Assembly (NCBI RefSeq): GCF_026072635.1
Contig: NZ_AP023081.1
Coordinates: forward strand, 4,708,501-4,772,500
Direction of reading: 5' to 3'
Origin: Pseudomonas solani
Lineage (GTDB): Bacteria > Pseudomonadota > Gammaproteobacteria > Pseudomonadales > Pseudomonadaceae
DNA length: 64,000 nucleotides
Part shown: positions 27,052-35,200 of the stretch, piece by piece
How the letters are laid out: each line of letters begins with the position of its first letter
How positions within the stretch are numbered: position 1 is the first letter of the stretch
Position numbers and translations under genes: made by a program
Notes under the pieces: model-generated
The model's database searches: none
What the model was told of the DNA's origin: nothing
Seen by the model: the letters and a program-made list of their open reading frames with translations, nothing else

Positions 27052-28325
27052 TGAACTCGCAACGAATCGTCGTCACCGGCATGGGGCTGGTTTCGCCCCT
27101 GGGCTGCGGCGTGGAAACCGCCTGGCAGCGCCTGCTGGCTGGGCGTTCGGGCCTGCGTGCCCTGCCCGAAGACACCGTGCGGGATCTCGCGACCAAGGTC
27201 GGCGGCAGCGTACCGACGCGGGAGGAAGACCCCGAGGGTGGCTTCGACCCCGACAGTGCTGCCCCGCCCAAGGAACAGAAGAAGATGGACCGCTTCATCC
27301 TCTTCGCCCTGGCCGCCGCCGATGAAGCCTTGCAGCAGGCCGGCTGGGTCGCCGACAGCGACGAGAAGAAGGTCCGTACCGCCACGGTGATCGGCTCCGG
27401 CATCGGCGGCTTCGGTGCTATCGCCGACGCCGTGCGCACCACCGACAGCCGTGGCCCGCGACGCCTGTCGCCTTTCACCATTCCCTCCTTCCTGGTCAAC
27501 CTGGCCGCCGGGCACGTGTCCATCCGTCATGGCTTCCAGGGCCCCATCGGCGCCCCGGTGACCGCCTGCGCCGCGAGCGTGCAGGCCATCGGCGATGCGG
27601 CGCGGATGATCCGCTCCGGCGAGGTGGACATCGCCCTGTGCGGCGGCGCCGAGGCGTCGATCGACCGCGTGGCGCTGGCCGGCTTCGCGGCAGCCCGTGC
27701 GCTGTCCACCGATTTCAACGACCACCCCGAGCAGGCATCCCGGCCCTTCGACAGCCGTCGCGATGGCTTCGTCATGGGGGAGGGCGCCGGCATGCTGGTG
27801 ATCGAATCACTCGACCATGCCCTGGCACGTGGCGCCACGCCCATTGCCGAACTGGTGGGCTACGGCACCAGTGCCGACGCCTACCACCTCACCGCAGGGC
27901 CGGAGGACGGCAGCGGCGCCCAGCGTGCCATGCGCACCGCCATCGCCCAGGCCGGCATCGAGCCGCGGCAGATCCAGCACCTCAACGCCCATGCCACCTC
28001 CACGCCGGTGGGCGACAAGGGTGAGCTGGCGGCGATCAAGGCGGTGTTCGGCGCGGAGGGTGGGATCGCGGTTTCCGCCACCAAATCCGCCACCGGGCAC
28101 CTGCTTGGCGCTGCCGGTGGGCTGGAGGCGATCTTCACCGTGCTGGCCATCCGCGACCAGGTGGCACCACCGACCCTGAACCTCGAACAGCCGGACGAAG
28201 ACGCCGCCGGCGTGGACATCGTCCATGGCGCGGCGCGGCCGATGACCATCAACTACGCGCTGTCGAACGGCTTCGGTTTCGGGGGGGTGAATGCCAGCGC
28301 GCTGTTCCGGCGCTGGATGGGTTGA
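27048..28325 (+). CDS. Beta-ketoacyl-ACP synthase II (FabF type)
   Basis: Condensing enzyme of fatty-acid elongation. 425 residues with the thiolase fold and the full Cys-His-His triad: VTACAASVQAIG, NAHATSTPVGD and KSATGHLLGAAG. The GFGFGG turn near the end is also present. Coupled to the thioesterase gene by an ATGA overlap and a GGAGGG site. Since the main fabF lies in the fab cluster elsewhere in Pseudomonas, this is likely a second KAS II for a special acyl chain; that is inference. Confidence 0.92.
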   Translation: MMNSQRIVVTGMGLVSPLGCGVETAWQRLLAGRSGLRALPEDTVRDLATKVGGSVPTREEDPEGGFDPDSAAPPKEQKKMDRFILFALAAADEALQQAGWVADSDEKKVRTATVIGSGIGGFGAIADAVRTTDSRGPRRLSPFTIPSFLVNLAAGHVSIRHGFQGPIGAPVTACAASVQAIGDAARMIRSGEVDIALCGGAEASIDRVALAGFAAARALSTDFNDHPEQASRPFDSRRDGFVMGEGAGMLVIESLDHALARGATPIAELVGYGTSADAYHLTAGPEDGSGAQRAMRTAIAQAGIEPRQIQHLNAHATSTPVGDKGELAAIKAVFGAEGGIAVSATKSATGHLLGAAGGLEAIFTVLAIRDQVAPPTLNLEQPDEDAAGVDIVHGAARPMTINYALSNGFGFGGVNASALFRRWMG

Positions 28326-28370
28326 ACGGAGCGGCCCTTGCGGCCGCTCATGGGCATCCTGGCGGCGGGC

Positions 28371-28940
28371 TCAGGCCTTGCCGCCTTTCTTCTCTTCCAG
28401 GCGTGCGGTCAGGTTGCTGCAGGCGTCGTCGAGAATGCGCTTGGACAGGGCCTCGTCCGCGACGCTGCGGGACAGGCTCAGTGCGCCGACCATGGTGGCG
28501 ACCATCGCCATCGCTTCCTGCGGGTCACCCGTTTCCTTCTCGATCATCCTCAGCAGGTTGCCCACCACCTCGTCGCTGATGGGGCTGGCCTGGCCGCGCT
28601 GGCCCAGTTCGGACGACATGGTCGGCAGCGGGCAGCCGGCGTCCGGGTGGTCGCGGTGTTCCGGCGAGAGGTAGCGCTTGAACAGGGTCTTGAGCGGCTC
28701 CGGCTTGGCGAGCACCTTGGCCCACTGGCCGCTGGCGTCGTTGGCCGCCGCGCGCAGGGCTTCCTGCACCAGGGCATCCTTGGACTTGAAGTGGGCGTAG
28801 AAGCCGCCGTGGGTCAGGCCCAATGCCTTCATCAGCGGCTGCAGGCCGGTGGCGTCGATGCCGTCCGCGCGGAAGCGACGGGAAGCTTCCGCGATGATGC
28901 GTTTGTGGGTTTCGGCCTTGTGGTCTTCCGAGTAGCGCAT
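28371..28940 (-). CDS. TetR/AcrR-family regulator
   Basis: 189 residues. N-terminal helix-turn-helix (residues about 8-55: THKRIIAEASRRFRADGIDATGLQPLMKALGLTHGGFYAHFKSKDALV), helical C-terminal ligand domain with a PLPTMSSEL stretch as in the AcrR/YxaF group. It lies downstream of the thiolase gene on the same strand, with a 130-base gap. May regulate the thiolase or the fatty-acid genes; no clear operator was found. Confidence 0.9.
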   Translation of the reverse strand: MRYSEDHKAETHKRIIAEASRRFRADGIDATGLQPLMKALGLTHGGFYAHFKSKDALVQEALRAAANDASGQWAKVLAKPEPLKTLFKRYLSPEHRDHPDAGCPLPTMSSELGQRGQASPISDEVVGNLLRMIEKETGDPQEAMAMVATMVGALSLSRSVADEALSKRILDDACSNLTARLEEKKGGKA

Positions 28941-29040
28941 GGCAGTGGCCTCAAATTCCGGGCGTTAGTATGGCGATTGTAATTCAATATTCACCGCCTG
29001 TATGCAGTTGCCGTCGCAGCAATGCCGATGGCCGACGAAA

Positions 29041-29064
29041 GGGGAGGCGCATTCGCACCTCCCC
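29041..29064 (-). terminator. Possible terminator after the thiolase
   Basis: GGGGAGGCGC/GCACCTCCCC hairpin with one mismatch and a 4-base loop, just past the thiolase stop and followed on the minus strand by TTTCG. Confidence 0.5.
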
Positions 29065-29070
29065 GGCGCA

Positions 29071-30204
29071 TCACTCGACGCTTTCCAGCAGCGTGGCCAC
29101 GCCCTGGCCGCCACCGATGCATTGGGTGGCGATGGCGTAGCGGCCGCCGGTGCGCTTGAGCAGCGAGGCGGCCTTGCCGGTGATGCGTGCACCGGTGGCG
29201 CCCAGCGGGTGCCCGATGGCCATGCCGCCGCCGTCGAGGTTGACCCTGGCGATGTCGATGTCCAGCTCGCGGATGCAGGCCAGCGCCTGGCTGGCGAAGG
29301 CTTCGTTGATCTCGAACAGGTCGATGTCATTGACCGACAGGCCGCTGCGCTGCAGCAGCTTGCGGGTGGCGTGCAAGGGACCCATGCCCATCACCTCCGG
29401 TGCGCAGCCGACCACGGCCACCGCCTTGATACGGGCGAGGATGTCCAGCTTCCAGCGCCGGGCGAATGCCTCGGTGCAGACGAGCACCGCCGCCGCGCCG
29501 TCGGTCAGCGGCGAGGCGGTGCCGGCGGTCACGCTGCCGCCGAAGGCCGGCTTCAGCTGGGCCAGGGCCTCGGCGCTGGTGCCGGGACGGATGCAGCCGT
29601 CCTCGGTGACCGGGCCGTCGGGCGTCTCGATGGTGATGATCTCGTCCTGCAGCAGGCCGCGCAGGCGCGCATCGGCGGCCTTCCCGTGGGATTGCACGGC
29701 CATCGCTTCCTGGTCCGCACGGCTGATGGCGTAGCGCTCGGCGACGATCTCGGCGGTGTGGCCCATGGGGATATAGGCCTGGATCTCGCCACTGGTCAGG
29801 CGCGGGTTGGGCGAGGTATTGAAGCCGCCCATGGGCACGCGGGTCATGGATTCCACGCCGCCGCAGATGAAGGCCTCGCCGGCACCGAGCTGGATCTGCC
29901 CGGCGGCGAAGTGGATGGAGGTCATGGACGAGCCGCAGAAGCGGTTCACCGTGGCCCCGGCCACGCTCTGCGGCAGGCCGGCGAGGAAGCCGACGATGCG
30001 TGCCAGGTTCATGCCCTGCTCGGCCTCGGGGTAGGCGCAGCCGAGGATCAGGTCCTCGATCTCGTTGGGGTCGATGTCCAGGCGATCCACCAGCCCCTTC
30101 ACGACCTGGCCGGCGAGGTCGTCCGGGCGGATGTTGATCAGGCCGCCCTTCTTGGCGAAGTGGAAGGGCGAGCGGGCGAAACCGGCGATGACGATGGATT
30201 GCAT
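29071..30204 (-). CDS. Acetyl-CoA C-acyltransferase (thiolase)
   Basis: 377 residues. Thiolase fold with the acyl-accepting Cys in VNRFCGSSMTSIH, the GGVESMTRVPMG signature, NEAFASQAL, and the second active-site region near the C-terminus where GGGMAIGHPLGATGAR holds the His and CIGGGQG the second Cys. All catalytic residues are present. Function: thiolytic cleavage of 3-ketoacyl-CoA, or the reverse. Not paired with a FadB-type gene. Confidence 0.93.
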   Translation of the reverse strand: MQSIVIAGFARSPFHFAKKGGLINIRPDDLAGQVVKGLVDRLDIDPNEIEDLILGCAYPEAEQGMNLARIVGFLAGLPQSVAGATVNRFCGSSMTSIHFAAGQIQLGAGEAFICGGVESMTRVPMGGFNTSPNPRLTSGEIQAYIPMGHTAEIVAERYAISRADQEAMAVQSHGKAADARLRGLLQDEIITIETPDGPVTEDGCIRPGTSAEALAQLKPAFGGSVTAGTASPLTDGAAAVLVCTEAFARRWKLDILARIKAVAVVGCAPEVMGMGPLHATRKLLQRSGLSVNDIDLFEINEAFASQALACIRELDIDIARVNLDGGGMAIGHPLGATGARITGKAASLLKRTGGRYAIATQCIGGGQGVATLLESVE

Positions 30205-30362
30205 ATCTCGTGTCCTTGCGTGGTAGAGCCGGGCGGAGCCGGCGGGAGCGCCAGGGTGAGAGAGCGATACGACGGGCGCATGCTTAGGATGATATGCATA
30301 ATTTAAACGCTTGTATATTGCGGGTGTAATCCAATCGTCGGGTCGTTACGGGCAAGGTGGGC

Positions 30363-31556
30363 TCAGGCGTGATCCCGGCGCGCCAGCCCAATCAGTGCCA
30401 CCAGCGTCAGCCCGATCAATACCGTCGCGAACCCCGTTGCGGTCGCCACCAGCCCAAAGTGGCGGGCCATTACTCCCGCCAGCAGCGCCGGCACGCAGAA
30501 CGCCAGGTAGCTGATCACGTAGTAGGTGGCCATCAGCCCCGCGCGCTCATGGGCATGGGCCAGCGGCATCACGCTGCGCAGCGCGCCGAGGAAGCCCGAG
30601 CCGAAGCCACCCCCAGCCACCAGCGAGGCGAGCAGGAACAGCCACAGCCAGCCGGCCTGCACGGCCACCAGCATGGCGCCCACTCCGATCAGCAGCAGGG
30701 TGGTGGCGATGCGCAACACCTGCTGCGCCGTGTGCTGGCGCAGCCACAGGATCGACAGGGCGCCGCTCAGGGTCAGCGCCGTTACCGCCAGCCCACCCAC
30801 CAACGCCGAATTGGAGCCGGTGGCTGCGCGGATCAACGACGGCGCGAGGGACAGGTAGAAGCCGCCCAGGGACCAGACCGCGACGTTCACCGGCAGCGTG
30901 CGCCACAGCGCGCCCCGGGCCTGGGGCGGCACCCGCAGGGTCGGGCGCAGCGAGGCGAGGGCGCCCGGGCGGCGCGAGATGGATTCCGGCAGCCACCACA
31001 GCAGCAGAGCCTGGGCGGCGAACACCAGCAGCAGGACCAGGTAGACCAGGTGCAAGGGCCAGGGCGCCCACTCCACCAGCATCCCGCAGCCCAGGGCGCC
31101 ACAGGCCATGCCCAGTTGCGGCGCCACGCTGTTGAACAGCGGCCCGCGCTCGGGGTTGCGATCCAGCAGCGCCGCACCCAGCACGCTGGTCGCCATCCCC
31201 GTGGCGAAGCCCTGCATCACCCGCGCTGCCAGCAACCAGCCGACGCCATCGGCCTCGATGAACAGCGCCATCGCCAGCATCTCCAGCAACAGCGCGGCGA
31301 GGATCACCGGCCGCCGGCCCAGGTAATCGGACAGCTTGCCCAGGGTGAGCAGTGCCGCCAGCAGGCTGAAGGCATAGATGGCGAAGACCAGCGTCAGCAT
31401 CGCCGGGCTGAAGGCCCAGTGCGCCTGGTACACGGGGTAGAGCGGGGTGGGCGCGCTGGATGCGGCCAGGAAGCTCAGCAGCGTGCTCGCCAGCAAGGCG
31501 ATGCCGCTGCGGGTGTGACGCTGGTCGAGGCAGGTATCGGCGGTCTGGACCATCAT
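30363..31556 (-). CDS. MFS transporter
   Basis: 397 residues, about 12 membrane helices. The MFS motif A loop is LGKLSDYLGRRPVIL after TM2. A drug- or metabolite-efflux type by length and lack of a large central loop. The gene is divergent from a TetR regulator whose predicted operator lies between them, the usual arrangement of a repressor-controlled pump. Confidence 0.88.
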   Translation of the reverse strand: MMVQTADTCLDQRHTRSGIALLASTLLSFLAASSAPTPLYPVYQAHWAFSPAMLTLVFAIYAFSLLAALLTLGKLSDYLGRRPVILAALLLEMLAMALFIEADGVGWLLAARVMQGFATGMATSVLGAALLDRNPERGPLFNSVAPQLGMACGALGCGMLVEWAPWPLHLVYLVLLLVFAAQALLLWWLPESISRRPGALASLRPTLRVPPQARGALWRTLPVNVAVWSLGGFYLSLAPSLIRAATGSNSALVGGLAVTALTLSGALSILWLRQHTAQQVLRIATTLLLIGVGAMLVAVQAGWLWLFLLASLVAGGGFGSGFLGALRSVMPLAHAHERAGLMATYYVISYLAFCVPALLAGVMARHFGLVATATGFATVLIGLTLVALIGLARRDHA

Positions 31557-31607
31557 GGGCTCACTAAAGCTAAGACATTGCGTTTGCGCAGTCTGCGCGC
31601 AGAAATT

Positions 31608-31634
31608 CCTTAACGCAAATTCTTTGTGTTAAGG
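31608..31634. promoter_or_regulatory. TetR-type operator between the pump and its regulator
   Basis: Near-perfect palindrome: CCTTAACGCAAA and TTTGTGTTAAGG (11 of 12 match) around TTC. Its right arm covers the AAGG ribosome site of the TetR gene, so binding would shut off the regulator as well as the divergent pump. Confidence 0.75.
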
Positions 31635-31643
31635 TCCGCCGCC

Positions 31644-32210
31644 ATGGCCATCAAAGAAAACCGCCGCACTGGCGGGCGCAGCGCCCGGGTGCAGGAATCC
31701 ATCCACACCGCCGTGCGCGCACTGCTCGACGAGCGCGACCGCGCCGACCTCACCGTCCCGCAGATCGCCGCTCGCGCTGGCGTCACGCCGTCCACCATCT
31801 ACCGCCGCTGGGGCGACCTCTCGGCGCTGCTGGCCGACGTCGCCCTGGAACGCATGCTCCCCAGCGAGCCGCAGGACACCGGCACCCTCGTCGGCGACCT
31901 GCACGCCTGGGCCGAGCAATACCTCGACGAGATGAGCTCCGAGCTCGGCCGCACCCTGATCCGCGACGTCGTCTCCGACCTCGCCGGCGACTACCCTGGC
32001 CAATGCGCCGACCTCGTCCGCTGCCAGCTGCAGCTCATCCTCGACCGCGCCGCCCACCGCGGCGAAGCGGCCCCCAGCGCCGATCAACTGGTCGACGCCG
32101 TGGTCGCTCCGATGATCTACCGCATCCTCTTCGCCCCCCAAGCCCCCAGCGCCGAGCAGGTGAGGGCATGGGTAGACGGAGCGTTGAGCGTTTTCAAACC
32201 CCGGAAATGA
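31644..32210 (+). CDS. TetR-family regulator of the adjacent MFS pump
   Basis: 188 residues from ATG 31644; an in-frame GTG six codons earlier lies inside the operator and is less likely. Arg-rich N-terminus (NRRTGGRSARVQ), helix-turn-helix LTVPQIAARAGVTPSTIYRRWG, and a C-terminal TetR_C domain. Represses the divergent MFS gene, by position and by the palindrome at 31608-31634. Confidence 0.9.
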   Translation: MAIKENRRTGGRSARVQESIHTAVRALLDERDRADLTVPQIAARAGVTPSTIYRRWGDLSALLADVALERMLPSEPQDTGTLVGDLHAWAEQYLDEMSSELGRTLIRDVVSDLAGDYPGQCADLVRCQLQLILDRAAHRGEAAPSADQLVDAVVAPMIYRILFAPQAPSAEQVRAWVDGALSVFKPRK

Positions 32211-32234
32211 ACAAGGCCCCGTAAGGGGCCTTGT
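32211..32234. terminator. Bidirectional terminator between TetR and the RTX gene
   Basis: Perfect 10-bp stem ACAAGGCCCC/GGGGCCTTGT with loop GTAA, touching the TetR stop codon and 14 bases past the RTX stop. The U-tracts are short. Confidence 0.8.
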
Positions 32235-32248
32235 CGTTTACTCAGCGG

Positions 32249-35200
32249 TTACTGCCAGTTCGCAGCGATCACCACCTCCAGTTGCGCCTTCTGCTCGGGC
32301 GTCAGGTTGGAGCTGCCACCGGCAGGCGGCGCGAAGGCCGCCATGGCGTTGACCAGGTTCTGCACCTGGCTGTCGAGCAGGGTGTTGCCGTCGCCGGACT
32401 TGATGGTCTCGATATGGTTCGAAGTGCTCGAGTACCAGTTGCTGATGGTGACCTTGTCGGTGGAGTCGCGCAGGGTCAGTTCCAGGTTGCTGCCGTTGCG
32501 TTGGAGCCAGATATCGTTGGCGGAGATGCCTTGGCCGAAGAGAAGGGTGTCGCTGCCATCTGCATCGGCTAGCAGGTCCTGGCCATCTCCTTTGGCAAAC
32601 AAGTAAGTGTCATTACCGTAGCCGCCATTGAGGCTGTCGTTGCCTTCTCCGCCATCGAGTATGTCGTCACCGGCAGCGCCGTTCAGTACGTCGTTGCCTG
32701 CCAGGCCCTTGAAGTGCACGGCATCGTTACCATAGATCCCGAAGCCGTCGTCACCGGCTGTGCCGGTGACCCCGAGTTCCATTTCCAGGCTGTTGAGAGT
32801 ACGGCTGCTGCCATCGGCGAACTCGACTTTCTCTATCCGCATATACGGATTGGTGTACCAGTTGGTAAACGTGATGCTGTCGGTGGCGCTGTAGTGCAGG
32901 ATGAGGTTTCTGCCTTCGCGGCTCATGCGCATGCCGGTGACATCGATACCTTCGCTGAAGCGAATGATGTCGGTGTAGAGGTAGTTGTCGGCGGTACTTT
33001 CATAGGTCTCGTCCAGGGTGTCCTGACCATCACCGAGGCTGAAGACATAGGTGTCACCGCCGTCATGACCGTCGAGGGTGTCGTTGCCCTTGCCGCCGAT
33101 GAGGACGTCATCGCCGTAGCCGCCGAAGATGGAGTCGTTGCCCGCGCCACCGAGCAGGGTGTCATTACCGGCGCCCCCATTGATGCTGTCGTTGTCGTCA
33201 CCGCCATCGAGGATGTCGTCACCGGCGGCGCCGTTCAGTACGTCGTTGCCTGCCATGCCTTTGAAGTGCGCGGCATCGTTGCCATAGGGCGCGAAGCCAT
33301 CGTTACCGGCTGTGCCCGCAACCCCGAGTTCCATTTCCAGGCTGCTGATGGTGCGGCTGCTGCCATCGGCGAACTCGACCTTTTCAACCCGGAGGTACGG
33401 ATTGCTGTACCAGCCGGCGAGCGTGATGCTGTCGGTGGCGCTGTAGTGCAGGGTGAGGTTTCTGCCTTCGCGGCTCATGCGCATGCCGGCGACATCGATA
33501 CCTTCGCCGAAGCGAATGATGTCGGTGTAGAGATAGTTGTCGCTTGTGTTTACATAGGTTTCGGCCAGGGTGTCCTGACCATCACCGAGGCTGAAGACAT
33601 AGGTGTCACCGCCGTCATGACCGTCGAGGGTGTCGTTGCCCTTGCCGCCGATGAGTACGTCATCGCCGTAGCCGCCGAGGATGGAGTCGTTGCCCGCGCC
33701 ACCGAGCAGGGTGTCATTACCGGCGCCGCCATTGAGGCTGTCGTTGCCGTCACCCCCATCGAGGATGTCGTTGCCGGCAGCACCGTTCAGTGTGTCGTTG
33801 CCTGCCATGCCCTTGAAGTGCATGGGATCGTTGCCATAGATCCCGAAGCCGTCGTCACCGGGTGTGCCAGTGACCCCAAGCTCCATTTCCAGGCTGTTGA
33901 TGGTGCGGCTGCTGCCATCGGCGAACTCGACCTTCTCGATCCGCACATACGGATTGGTGTACCAGTGGGGGATCGTGATGCTGTCGGTGGCGCTGTAGTG
34001 CAGGGTGAGGCTTCTGCCTTCACGGCTCATGCGAATGTCGGCGACATCGATGCCTTCGCCGAAGCGAATGATGTCGGTGTAGAGATAGTTGTCGGCGGTG
34101 CTTTCATAGGTCTCGTCCAGGATGTCCTGGCCATCACCGCGCTTGAAGACATAGGTATCACTGCCGTCATGGCCGTTGAGAGTGTCGTTACCCCAACTAC
34201 CGAAGAGGACGTCATCGCCGTGGCCGCCGAGGATGGAGTCGTTGCCAGCTCCTCCGAGCAGGGTGTCATTACCCGCACCGCCATTGAGGCTGTCGTTGCC
34301 ATCACCGCCATCGAGGATATCGTCACCGGCAGCACCGTTCAGTGTGTCGTTGCCTGCCAGGCCCTTGAAGTGCACTGCATCGTTGCCATAGATCCCGAAG
34401 CCATCGTCACCGGCTGTGCCAGTGACCCCGAGCGCCATTTCCAGGCTGTTGATGGTGCGGCTGCTGCCATCGGCGAACTCGACCTTCTCGATCCGCACAT
34501 ACGGATTGGTGTACCAGTGGGGGATCGTGATGCTGTCGGTGGCGCTGTAGTGCAGGGTGAGGCTTCTGCCTTCACGGCTCATGCGAATGTCGGCGACATC
34601 GATACCTTCGTTGAAGCGAATGACGTCGGTGTAGAGATAGTTGTCGCTGCCGTTTGCAAAGGTCTCGGCCAGGGTGTCGTGACCATCACCGAGGCTGAAG
34701 GCATAAGTATCACTGCCGTCAAAGCCGTTGAGGGTGTCATTACCCTTGCCGCCGATGATGGTGTCATCGCCGTAGCCGCCGAGGATGGAATCGTTGCCAC
34801 CCAGCCCAAGTATGTAGTCGTTGCTTAGCGTACCGATCAGCGCGTCATTGGAAACACTACCCAGCTGAGTGTGCTGAGCGTTGACGTGGGATAGTTGATT
34901 ACGAAGTCTATTGAGTTCTTCAGCGGACAACTGCTCTGCTAATGCAGGAATGAAAGACGCTTTAAGTAAGTCTGTCGATTTCTTGTCTGTCCAGATTCGG
35001 GAGAAATCCAATGCGTCGCTAATGGCTATGAATGGACTGTCATTCGCCGTAGCTGCGAACAGTGCGTGCATCCGATCGTAGTCAAGCTCAAACCCAGTGG
35101 TCGTGAGTTTGAGGTCAATCGTATCTACATATGGTTTCAAACGAGTCTGCAGGACCAGGCCGTCATAGATGGACTGCTTGAGGCTCTCATAGGCCTGGTT

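Noticed and set aside
32591..34798. Regular direct repeats that could suggest a CRISPR array
   Set aside because: The unit is 552 bases, fully coding and nearly identical throughout, with no short repeat/spacer pattern and no cas genes nearby.
32714..34828. A 704-codon repetitive open frame on the plus strand
   Set aside because: It is the mirror of the RTX repeats on the minus strand; the periodicity comes from the real gene.
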